DNA from: Chloromonas sp. AAM2
Taxonomy: Eukaryota; Chlorophyta; Chlorophyceae; Chlamydomonadales; Chlamydomonadaceae
NCBI GenBank assembly: GCA_004335635.1
Contig: QAXH01005720.1
Span: 7,478 to 71,477 of the forward strand
Length of the DNA: 64,000 nt
Direction of reading: 5' to 3'
A program made the translations under genes and the position numbers. This document shows positions 11,301-23,300 of the stretch, one piece after another. The notes beneath the pieces are model-generated. The model was not told the DNA's origin. It ran no database searches and saw only the letters and a program-made list of their open reading frames with translations. How positions within the stretch are numbered: the stretch's first letter is position 1; each line of letters opens with the position of its first letter.

Positions 11301-14300
11301 GCAGCAGGGACTGCATAGGCGGAATATACCGCGGGCATGCATGGGGCAGGCATGCATAGGCGGATATTTGTCAGGCATAGATGTAGGGCGGCACCAGGGT
11401 AAGTGGTTGAATGTTGGGTAAGGGCACCAGGGTAAGTGGTTGAATGTTGAGTTTTTGAAGGAGTTTGGATGAGTTTCCGTGGTTTTGCTCGTACCTAACG
11501 GCTGCTCCTGGGAGCCCATATTCTGCACGGATGGCCAGAAGAGGTTGGAAAGCCGTGGCAATGTGTTTGTTGCGTGTTGCCGTCACGTGCCCTGCCTCTG
11601 TTGTGCATTGTGCCTGGCAGGAGGATGCGGAGGAGCTCAGCCGCGCCATCGTGGACAGGCTGCAGGTAAGGACCGACATTTCAAATAGGTTTGTTGAAAA
11701 CCCTGACCTACCCTGAGCAAGAAAGAAGTCAGGGTGAAAAACAGGCAGCACAGGAAACAAAATGTATGACGGAAAGAGGAAGCTCGACAACAAGACAACC
11801 CACCCAGCTGGCTAACAGCGTACATACATTGGGCGGGACATTGCTGCTGTCTGATGGCGGAAACCATGTTGTCTGTGATCACTTCACGTGCGAGTGGTAG
11901 TCGTACTTTACTATACAAATGCTGTCTCAACACTGACCGGAACTGCATGAAGCTTTTTGCCCCTGATTAGCTATTTGATCCCTGTGCAACAGCGACACAT
12001 TTCACATCTCGCTCGCCTGCGCCCCCCTGCCCTTGCAGCCGCTGCTGTCAGTGCTCACCCAGTCGCTGACCGACCTGGGCGCTGTGCACGCGGTCAAGGA
12101 AGCCGCTAAGGAGGCGCCAGAGGCGGTGCTGGAGCTGTGGAGGAGCAGCCAGCAGCTGAGGTGGATGCCGGACCTGATGCATGCCTTCCAGCACCAGGTG
12201 AGGGATGGGGGGAGAGGGCCAGGGCTATCAGCAGCAGCAGCAGTAGCAGCATTCCATCCACAGCTTCCTGGCAGCCTCGAGATCATTATTGAGTTTCCGT
12301 GACCCCACATCCTGACCCAGTGCTCTGCCCTCTGGAGTTCTCTTAACATTGACATCAGGATGCCAGTCCACGTATCCAGCAGGACGGGCTTGCAGAGTGC
12401 AGTGACTTGACTCCGTCCTGCAGTGTGTCCAGGTTTAAAACCAAGTTCTGACAAGTTCTGTACGACTCTGTGCTCTATCATGGTTGACAGTGCCATGCCA
12501 ATTCAGATCCTTACAGTCACGTGATCTGTGCGCCATCTTCAACTCCACTTGTGGGACGATACAGATGTACACACACACATGTCACCTGTGTAATGTGTGT
12601 GTACACGCCTTTTTCCTTGTCCAAACTATGTGTACGCACACATGCCTCGCAGGTTCCCGACGAGGTGCTGGAGCTGTTCTGGGCGGCCCTTGCGCTGCCG
12701 GCACGCATCGAGGAGGCGGTGTGTGTGTTCAGCGCGAGCGTGGTGCAGCAGGAGGACATGTTCCTCAACAGGCTCAGGGAGGACAGGGAGGCCTTCACAG
12801 GACAGATTGCGGAGATGGCTGCGCATGTGCAGGTGCGGTGAACAGGGTATGGGGGGAGCGTGTCTGACACGTGTGCTCATAGTGTCGGTGCAGGTGCAAG
12901 GGAAAGGTGGCCGAGGTAAAGCAATAGCAAAGTAATGGAATGCAGTGTTCTTGGCAGTCAAGCACAGATGTGCAGGGACAATCAGATGAGTGCATTCCAT
13001 CGGGCATTGCCAAGTGCATTCCTTCAATCGTCCGTGAAGTGCAGCACCGAACGGGACACTGCCTGTGTGGCTGTATATGTGTGACATTGCCTGTGTGTGT
13101 GGCTGTATATGTGTGACGTCGCCTGTGTGTGTGGCTGTATGTGTGTGACATTGCCTGTGTGTGTGGCTGTATGTGTGACATTGCCTGTGTGTGTGGCTGT
13201 GCCTCCGCTCAGGCGTGGTGCACAGTGGCCCAGGAGGAGTTGGTGGATGAGTACGTGGGCCTGGCACACGAGCAGCTCAACAGGCTGAAGCTGATGATGG
13301 CGAAGGGGGAGCACATGAACAAACAGGTGGGAATAGGGACGTCACTGTGTGCGGTGGACTGAAGCATGCAGATACGCCAACAGGATGGCTACATCTCTAG
13401 TTGCATACAAGGACCAGGGGGTGGATGGGGGGGGTAGCACCGTTAATGGGTGCCTGATTGGGCTGAGCAGGGCTGTGTCCAAGGCAAGCTGTGCTTGATC
13501 AGTTGTCTGGTGCGTGCTCCAGGCCTTCAAGACTGTTACACTGCTATTTGGCGCTGAATGCTGCTTGCCGGGCTGTTCTTGTTTGCAACAGGCACATGGG
13601 CCTTGGCCGTAATCGCTGACCAGTTGCCTGATACAGACAGCAAGCCCCAAGGCGATCGGTGTGACAAGGCTGCCGTTAACTGTTACTCTGCTGTTTGGTG
13701 TTGCATGCTAGTTTCCGGCCTGTTGTGCCCTGCCTGCAGGAGGTGCTTGCCGGATGGGAGACCACCAGCTATGCCAGCCTGCATGTGATGCGGCGCCAGC
13801 TGCTGCCATACATGGGTGAGATGCACGTGACTGCCGTCACACGCTGCATGTCTCAGGCACCACAACCAGCAACCCCTTCCACACTGTAGAGGCACGCCAC
13901 TGCCATGCTGCACCACAGGCATTGTTGTACAATGCCTGTTTGCAGCAACCACGGAGCGGGACACTTGCATACTGTACAGCATGGTTTCAGTCATCAGCAT
14001 CCCAGCCGACCTTATCTACAGGCCATCTTGTATCTCTACAACATGCCCAGTCTTGACCTTGCAGCACCCAAGCTAAGCACTCTGCTGTCAGGGTTCCCAG
14101 GATGAGTCCGCCCTCATCCCCCTGTTATGCCCGTCCTGATTCCAGACTTGTGGAAGCTTGTCAAGTCGTTCAAGGAGTTCTACCACCAGTGGATGTACGG
14201 GCCCCTGTTTGCCTTTGACATGGAGCTGTGCGAGACGAGTGTGCCTGCGTGGACACGGCTGGCGGCAAGACTGGCCAAGGACCTCACCGGACCACCACAA

Positions 14301-17300
14301 CTGTGGGTGGAGGTTCTCTAGCATCGCTCATCGTGGAAATTCATCCAAGTTCTGAGATAAAGTGCAGAGTGTGATACCAGGAACGAAACGAATTAAGTTT
14401 GGCAGACACTGAATGGGTGTATGGCCGGCCACAGAGAGAGGGCTGTTGGGTCTTTACAGGCTTGGTGGCTGTACAGCCATACCATCGCCGTTCTTCCGTG
14501 CACGCACAAGTCAGCAGAGGGTCAGGTCAGGCTATTCTCATCGACACAATTGCACAACATTATAAAACATGCTCCCTGGACCAGCTTGCCCTCGGGTCAA
14601 CGTTCACCCAGATGATGAACCCCAACATGACTCAATCCGTGGCGTTCGGTGCCTCTCCCCCATCCTGCAGTGTTGCCAGCAAGTACAGCAACTACCTAAT
14701 GGACTTCGAGGGCCAGCTGCCGCTGCTCAGGGCGCTGCGCACGCAGGGGCTCAGGCAGCGCCACTGGGCGCGCATCCACGCCGAGGTGCCTTCGCTGGCC
14801 ACACTGGACAGGACGCAGCTCACACTGCACACGCTGCTGCAGGTGAGACGGCAGACTGGGCTGGTCGTTAGATATCCCTGCCGATTCTGTAGGCCGCAGA
14901 TCCTGAGCTACAGCCCTGAGGTAGGGGGGGGGGGTAGGTCGATGCCATAGCTAGTTACTGAATTACATTAGGGAGGCCGTCGAAGGTCACGGGGTGATTT
15001 GTGTACCACCCTGACGCACCCTGAGTGAGAAAGGAGTAGGCAGGAACAAACAAGCCACTGTGGACACAGCTAGTGAGTGAGTGAGTGAGTGTATTTTTTA
15101 CATCTGTATCGTCCGACAAGTCGAACATAAGTGTCCTTGTCAAGATGCGAGCTACTTTGGGCAGCAAGCGGGTATGAAAGCTATTTGAAGGTTGCTATTT
15201 GAAGATGCGACAGCGCAACGTCCACGTGGTCCGTTTCTCTGCAGGCCGGCATGTCGCGTCACGTGGGTGTGCTGCGTGAGCTGGCCGACCTGGCAGCCAG
15301 GGAGCTGGTCATCGAACAGGCCGTGCTCAATATATCCACCGCCTTCATGGCGCTGAGGATCGTTTTCGTGCAGGAGACGGAGAGTGGCATAGCAGGTGTG
15401 GGGTGGAATGGGCACGTATGTGGGAGAGTGTCAGGCTGGGTTTGCATACACACCATTCAGCAGGCTGTAGGCTACGTATGTGCAGACGTCGTTCTGCAGG
15501 CAGCAACTCCTTACGCACAAGTTGAGCAGGTACAGACGGGTGAAAACCAGGCGCTGATAGCAATGGCCATGACGAAAGGTGCCAAAGGGCAAATGTGGTT
15601 CAGGCCTCTCTGTTTTGCTCAAGAGGTGCGTGTGCCAGGCGGCAAATATGTGAGGACTTGTCTGCGTGTTTTGCTTCCCCACTTGACAGACATACACCTC
15701 CTGACCAACGGCAACGACCTGATCAAGTTCATGGATGACGCCCAGCTGCGCATCAAGGGGCTGTCCACGAGCGTGTACGTAGACCCCCACAAGGTCAGCA
15801 CGTCAGGTCATTAATCACGTTGGGTCATGCTTTCGGGTCAGGAAGGCTGAGTTGCAAGGTAGCTTTGGCTTTTTACGCCAGGCCTTGCGATGCTGTGCGA
15901 GATATGTACAGCTATCCACGCCAGACGATGGCATGAGAACTGCCTCTTTCCAGGCACGTGATAATGGGCAAGGGTGTAGGACAGCGGATTACGCCTCGCT
16001 ACCCATGCGCTCTACCTTGTCCAACTCGTCTGTGTTGTGTTTGGGGTTGTAGGAGAGCGTGATCCAATGGGACGAGGCGCTGGGAAACATCCGCAATGTG
16101 TTGGAGATGTGGCTCGAAGTACAGGCTCGCTGGTGCCACCTGGCACCGTTGTTTGGACCATCAGGCCTCAGCTCGCAACTGCCGCTCGAGGCGCGTCGGT
16201 TTTTGGAAGTAACGCGAGAGTGGCGTAAAACCATCAACGCGGCCAACGCCCATTGCCAGCTCAGTGAGCTTCTGCGCCACAGCGAGCTGCCCACGCTATT
16301 GAATGATCTGTCCAGGGGTCTGGAAGGCGTACATAAGGTGGGTTCCGTGCTGGGGCAAGCCAAGGCAAGGGTCTCGCACGTGTCTCGCCATTCGCATCGC
16401 GTTTAACCATAATTATGCAAGCTGCGCCAGGCTTCTGTTCTTAAGCAGGCAAAGGCTTCGGTGCTCTGCCTGTTTGCGCCATTGGCGAACAAAATCACAC
16501 ATCGCTGCTTGTTGATCCAGGGTGTGATGGAATTCCTTGAGGAGAAGCGTGGCAATTTCCCTCGCTTCTACTTCTTGTCCAACAACGAAATGGTCAACGT
16601 GCTGGTCAGGTAGGTGTCCAAACAGCGCATACGGCCTTGTGAGCTTGGTGAACGACATTGCCGGCCAATTCGGCCTGGTTAATGGGTCTGCACTGTGATG
16701 GTGGTCGCGCATCAATTTGTTGATGAATGGTTCTGCGATCAGGCTACGAAGCAGCTTCGACCAGTTGTTGAGCTCTGTATTGCAGAGTGTGAGGCTTGAT
16801 GCCATGCAGCTCATTTGTGCGCGCTGTTGCTGCAGATCCCACGACCCCACAGCGGTCGAGCCCTACATCGGTCGGTGCTTCCCGGGCATCGGCAAGCTGT
16901 TGCTCTCGCGCGAGTGGGGTGTGCGTATCGAGGGGCTCATCAGCCCGGAGTCGGAGCACCTGCTGCTCAGACAGCCAGTGGACCTCATGGTGGGTGCGAT
17001 GCAAGCGTGCTGCAGACGGGCTGCATACATGGCCACCGAAGAGCTGTGAGCCGCCTGTACAAGCCAACCTTAAGGCCAAACGCCTGCATGCTATACATCA
17101 CGGACATCCTAACCTCATGTGAATTTGAATCTGTTCTGGTCGGACTGTTGCAACGTTGCATTGGAATGTCCTGGTGTGTCCCGTGCACGTGCACGTGGTG
17201 CATGGCTTTTGTGCTGCAAGCTGTACGTTAGGCAACACGTGATGGTGTTTTGGGCTCCTGTGCCGCAGGACTATGCCAGCGGCAAGTGTGCGGACGTTGA

Positions 17301-20300
17301 GGTGTGGATGATGGCGCTGGAGAAGCACATGCGCATGGCCATGCGGGAAACACTCAAGTCCTCCCTGGAGTCGCTCGTGTCCCAGTCCTACGAGCAGTGG
17401 CTCACCAGCTGGCCAGCACAGGTGAGGGAGGACAGATGGGTCAGGGGGCGTGGCAAAAACGAATGCTTGTGTGACTTGGTACACAGTTCGGACAAAGCAA
17501 CGTTTCACTGTACAGGCTGGCTTGACAGGACTGTCTCAATGAGAGAGTTTCAATGAGCAACACTGTTTGTGGCTTTTGTAGGCCATCCTTCTGTCTGGGG
17601 CGCTTGTGTGGTGCCGGGACGTGACCGAGTGCTTCAAGGTAAGGCTGGGTTATGCACAGGGCAGGCAGTGGTGCGCCCAGCTTACGGTAGAAAGCAAAGG
17701 CCAAGTGCCTTCGTAGGTGCCACATCACCACTTCTTGGCTTAGTATGTGCCACAACGCTGAACCCTGCATGTACTCTCATCCTTCCTGCTCGTAGCTGTA
17801 CCACTCAAATTCAAATGTGCAAACAACTAAGTGCACCAGACAAGGCGGCAAGCTATTCCACATCACAAACAGATAGACAAGCTGGTCTATTCCTCTTCAG
17901 TCCTGGAGTACTACTGCTATATGCCACACCATCTACTGATACACAGCTATCCATATCCACGCCCATCCCTTCTGATTGTTGCCCGCCTGCAGCACTCTGC
18001 ACCGTACGTCCAGTCCCTGGCCCGTCTGAATGCGGCCCTGGGCGGCCAGGTGCTGCGCGTAGTGGGTCTCATGCACGGGCCCACGCTCACACCCCTACAG
18101 CGCATGGTGCTAGAAAACGTTATCATAGTCAAGGTATGCAGGTCCTCCGGCTGCTACGTTGTTACAGGCTGTTGCCGAGGGAGCCGAGACAGCTGCTGAT
18201 TTTCAATACACTCGGTCTCTAGGCTGGTATGGGGTGTCAAGCTGACCGTTGCTCAATTCGCACTGGGGACCCAGTCCTTCGCCTGCAAACTGCGACAGTA
18301 CCTGGATGGAAATGTTACAGCTGACCCTTAGTCATGACATTCCCTTGCTCAGTTCAGTACACACAGGCACACCATTCCTTGGCCTACGGAACGCTGCTTA
18401 CAGTACCTGGAATTGGCCACACCAAAGCGGCGCGGCATTACAACACATGACGCAGGTGTACCAGCGTGACGTGCTCACCCGGCTGTGTGATGCACGCATT
18501 GAGGGAGTGGAGGACATTGAGTGGCTCAGGGTCATGAGGTTCTACCAGGAAGGGGAGGTGAGGGATGGCAGTCAGTGTGTAAGTAAAACAATTTGCAGCC
18601 AGTTGATACTTTTGTATGTACTACGTGTATATATGAGACTATGCTCTCAAACATTCGTAAAAACGTCTCAGATGGCCTTGTAGTTGCTTCCAGGTTGCCA
18701 AGGGCGAGATTGCCTTGCATCATGCATCAGCACCTAACAATACATGCGCTTATTCAGGCCGTAGGTTACGCACATTCTCACCATGTGTGCAGCAGGCTGC
18801 CTCACTCTTGCCCTGCAGCACTCCCAACAATGCATGCACTTGTATGGCTTTATCACACCAGCCGCCCTCTCCCTTCCCTGTTCAGGTCGTGATCCGTGTG
18901 GGTTACAGTCAGATCAGCTACGGCCAGGAGTACCTAGGCAACAGCCCCAGGCTGGTCATCACGCCGCTCACTGAGAGGGCCTTCTCATCGCTCATCACGG
19001 CTGTGCACCTGCACTATGGGGGCGCACCAGAGGGGCCGGCAGGTGGGCCTTTGGACAATCGGACCTTTGGAACTTCTGACATGGATAGCTTCATGCGTAG
19101 CAGACATTCATGTCCCTTCTTCAGGTTCGCGCCACAACCAGGTGCCTGTTCTTATGCATGTGGTCTGCATGGTGGATGGGCAGGGAACTCTTCATTCTCA
19201 ACTGGCATTTGAGTCGCCAGCAACGGAGTCACCTGGATTGTTACAAGGCATAGCGAAAGGTACACAGGGCTTGAGCCATCAAATAGCTGCTTCACAAAAG
19301 ATCCATACAACGCAACATCTCCAGGAAAGTGCTCAAGTTCCTCATGCCTGCGCCCATCTGCCCCTCACATGTTTCAGGCACTGGCAAGACTGAGACCGTC
19401 AAGGAGTTGGCCCGAGGCGTGGCCAAGCAGTGCATAGTGTTCAACACCACCGAGCAGCTGGACGTTTCCCACATGACACGCCTGCTCATGGGCATCGCCT
19501 CCACGGGCGCATGGAGCTGCTTTGACGAGTTCAACCGTATGGACATGGAGGTGCTATCAGTGGTGGCGAAGCAGATCATGACCATACAGGCAGCGCTGTC
19601 AGCAGGTGGGTTGACTGTGCATGGGGCCAAGTCTCAATCTCTCAATCCTTTCAGAACAAGTCATGATGATAAGGCCGTGAAAAGCACTTGAAGGAATTGA
19701 GGCCAGGGGGTGCGGTTGGAGAGCATAACGCATGGGCGGGTGCTCCGGGCATGTGTCAGGTTAGAAGGTGGCACGAGCTACATACACAAGCAAGAAAAAG
19801 AGAGTCAGTGAGGCCGGCCAACAAGGGCTGGACGCGTGCTGTGATAAGAACGCACAAGCACTGGGAGAATGCATCGCTCACGGGATGACGCCAGGGCAAA
19901 CAACATCCATACTACTCTCTTCAGTACTCTGTTTGAAAGTACCGTATCGTTTACAGTACCCTGTTTGAAACGCTGCTGTGGGCAAATCTTCGAATGCCAT
20001 GTAATGATGATGATGATGATGATGATGATGATTACGGCACCCTGCTAATGTTTTGGCACCGTTGTCTGCAGGCGAGCGTTACTTCATGTTTGAGGGTCGC
20101 ACGCTGGGCATCAACAACACGCTGGCCATGTTCATCACCATGAACCCGATGTACGAGTTCAGGAATGTGCTGCCGTCAAACCTAAAGGTGTGAAGCCAGT
20201 AGCAGGGCATTCTTCCAATGCTATCACTCTGCTGGTGCTGCAGCATGTGAGTTCTTATGCGGTACTGCGCATCAGCCGTCAGCTCACGCATGGCCTGTAT

Positions 20301-23300
20301 CTGTCCATTGTTGGCCGATGTCATTGGCTGCCCTACTCTACCTACCCTTGATCATTCTTAGCTGCATGCCTCTCTCTCCCGGCCGGGGTTGTGTACCTGT
20401 GCTTATGCCCCTGCTTCTGTCCCCTGCAGGCCCTCTTCCGCCCTGTGGCCATGATGGTCCCTGACTACCGGCTCATTGCAGAGGTGCAGCTGTATGCAGC
20501 GGGTTTCCAGACAGCAGGCCAGCTGGCAGCACACCTGGTGTCGGTGCTCAAGGCAAGTGCAACAAGATGAGTAACAATACAAGAGCGTTGGATGCAAGAT
20601 TCACTAACACAAGATCGTCAATTGCACACAATCCACACATTCATCAAATACTCAGCCTGAAACTAATGCCATGTTATGTGTCAAATGCTTGTGATATGCC
20701 AGCAGACTATCCAAATGCAGCGTTGACAACCCAGACTTGGTGCTGCGTCTGTCCTGCAGATCGCCAGCCACCGTCTGTCCAGCCAGGCCCACTATGACTT
20801 TGCCATGCGCACCCTGAAGAGTGTTCTGCTCATTGCAGCACAGCTACGGACGGCGGAAGCAGGTGCGGCAGCTTGTGATGAGCATCACCTGCATTCCCAA
20901 CACAACAGCACACACTTAGTCCGGGGTCGGCAAAAAAACATGGAAAGCACGTGCCTAAGATACTTAAGACACTGCCGTTTAGACCATATCTCATCTGGGG
21001 AAAATAGTTATCAAAATTCCCTGGCAAACTTCCCGCAAAAGGCCAAAAATGGGGTTTTGGACCCCGCAACCACCAACAGTGAATTATTTATTGTGGGATG
21101 AGATATGGTCTATACCGTATTGTGCACGTACATGATTGACATTGTCACGCAAACCTGCAGTTGGATGCTCTCAAGCGGGTGGATGCGCAAAGTTTTGTCA
21201 CGGCTGCCTTCCATACATTGCTGCAGCGCATGCTCCACACGGCGCACAGTCACCAGCAGTCCAGCCAGTCAGCAGACTCGCAATGCACATGTGCCACATA
21301 TGTTTGCACGTGTTCAATGGTTCAGCATGCAAATCTCGAGTCATCCCGCCATCTAGGGATTATCTGTGGGTGCTTGTTGCGTTATTTGCTCGTGCAGGCC
21401 ACGACCTTGAGCCCACCCAGGAGGCGTCGCTTGTGCGTGTAGCGCTGCTGCGATGCAATATGAGCAAACTGCGTGTGGCAGATGCGCAGGTGAGGCACGG
21501 CATGGGCCTGTGACAGAAGCTGGGTTGTACGCATCTATGTATGTGTATGTTGTGTGCCTTTTGAGCACACGAATGGGTTTGTAACATAAGCTGGTCTGCT
21601 CAGCAAGACTCACGTAGCGCATGAACCCCATGCCACCATCAGATAACAGAACTGCTTGAAACTCCCTAAGTATCTCCATATACATTGTGCGGTGGGTCAC
21701 AGTGTCACATAACAGTTTCCTGGCCGTGCTGCGTGCCCCCTGTGCCTGCAGATCTTCATGAGCGTGGTCGACCGTGAGTTCCCGCAGCCCGGGTCCGCAG
21801 ACCAGTTCATGGGCACCCTCAAGGAGCACGTGAGATCGGCAGCTGCAGCTCTGCACATACAGGTCAGTGCACTGAATGTAGAATTGTTCACCTCAGCAAT
21901 CCATTCCACAGGGCATGGGACGTGACGGGTGCTGCCCTGACTCGCCCTGAGCATGAAAACACAATGGTCAGAGCAGCATGCGAGGAGGGGAGGCGAAACT
22001 GCACGCCAAATTGGCCAGCTGTGACTGGTGTTTTCAGGTACTGAAAAGCCTCAGCTCCAATGTCAACAACAATTCCAATGTCAACAACAACCTTGCCTCA
22101 CTTGCTGGCAAAGGCGTCAGCCCTGAATCTAGGAATGTCTGCATGTCCAACTACTGGAGAAACGCACCAGGCAAGACTGAACACATGTTCAGCGTGATTG
22201 GCATGGCCCTGTGCCACACGCACCACTTGCTGAGACTTGGCATGTTGCAAGGCCAGTAGCCGTCTGGATGAGTCAGGTGCCAGATGTCATTCTTGTCTGC
22301 TTATGTCACGGCCTGCCGTGTGAATTTGGTCATGCTGTTGTGTGTGCAGGCCACGGACGAACTGACCACCAGATGTCTGCAGACCTACTCCATGCTACAG
22401 GTACGGCAGCCTGTCCCTTGGAGTGCAAACCCTTTTACTTTGGTACTGTTTATTGAGCCTTTCGGTTCTTCACCCTTTGATACTGCGGTACTGGCGGTGG
22501 AGCCTTTGCCCTTGATCCCAGATAAGTTACATGATGCAGCCTTTCAGACCTGTCAGTGCTACCTGGGCAATGAGTCTGAACAGTTGTTTGCCTACTGCAC
22601 TGCATGCAGATAGCAGGGCATTTCTAATCACCAGCTGACTTAGTACAGTGCTTGTAATCGTATTCTTATGCGTATTTACACATATTGTCATGCTTGCACT
22701 GGTACTTGGCTGCAGATCCGCACTGGTGTGATGCTTCTTGGCCCGGCTGCTTGTGGCAAGAGCACAGTGATCGCCACCCTGGCCGGGGCTCTGAGCACCA
22801 TGGATGCAGCGGAGAAGGGTGTGGGGCCGGTCAGCCTTAAGCACGTGTTCCCCAAGGCAAGGCGAACACACAGCCTTGCAGTGTTTTGAAACCAGGCAGC
22901 AGATTGCTATGAGGCAGCTGCGTGCTGTTTTTGTTGCCCACAATGCACAGATGAAAGGCAAACCAATGCAACCGAAATTAGAGTCAACCAGGAATTGCAC
23001 ACCAGCTAACTCACTCTGTATTTGTATGTCCATTCACATCTACCGATGCACTACCTTCAACTCTTGTAAGATGGCGTTTGTCCCGTCTGCCCTGTCCCTC
23101 AGGCGGTGGCCAGTGCCCGGCTGTACGGTCAGTACAACAGCACCACACAGACTTGGGAGGACGGCGTGCTCACAGCGGCACTGAGAGCATCCAACACAAG
23201 GGAGGCAACAAACCGCGCTTGGGTGGTGAGCAGGGGGTGCTGCTGGGCACATGGCGAATTGACTGCTGCGGCAATGGCTGATGCGGACGGGAAACTGAGC

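Larger units (their letters stand above)
2345..13326 (+). other. Dynein exons 1-19: N-terminal tail
   Basis: Exons (end-inclusive): 2345-2470, 4410-4628, 5207-5298, 5484-5608, 5899-6302, 6565-6885, 7277-7411, 7582-8166, 8397-8895, 9148-9317, 9480-9574, 9947-10037, 10344-10481, 10737-10900, 11141-11279, 11621-11665, 12039-12197, 12653-12832, 13213-13326. They encode residues about 1-1267. The part around residues 175-230 (RFNILFEGE) and the later [20 protein letters not shown] segment follow the pattern of inner-arm dynein tails, which bind intermediate and light chains. Residues 330-390 and 480-600 are Q/S/A-rich and probably disordered. Exon 13 ends at a GC donor (10482). A further in-phase candidate exon lies at 3401-3616 within the long first intron. 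Everything before 5207 is less certain than the rest. Confidence 0.75.
18886..21489 (+). other. Dynein exons 32-37: AAA1, main ATPase
   Basis: Exons 18886-19042, 19378-19605, 20072-20187, 20430-20552, 20760-20862, 21398-21489 encode residues about 1815-2087. AAA1 hydrolyses the ATP that drives the power stroke. Walker A GPAGTGKT is split across the 19042/19378 splice junction, Walker B is CFDEFNR, and sensor and arginine-finger regions follow ([26 protein letters not shown]). All catalytic signatures are intact. The region after Walker A ([20 protein letters not shown]) departs from the FNCSDGLDY pattern common in axonemal chains. The exon ending 20552 uses a GC donor. Confidence 0.95.

Noticed and set aside
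12626..13267. 213-codon minus-strand ORF with repeated H/T/Q/S motifs
   Set aside because: It runs antisense through dynein exons 18 and 19 and the GT-rich array. The repeats explain the openness and there is no recognisable domain.
21161..21442. Open frame with [20 protein letters not shown] as a possible extra dynein exon
   Set aside because: It has no counterpart in the family at this place, and exons 36 (ending 20862) and 37 (starting 21398) already join in phase with a conserved sequence.
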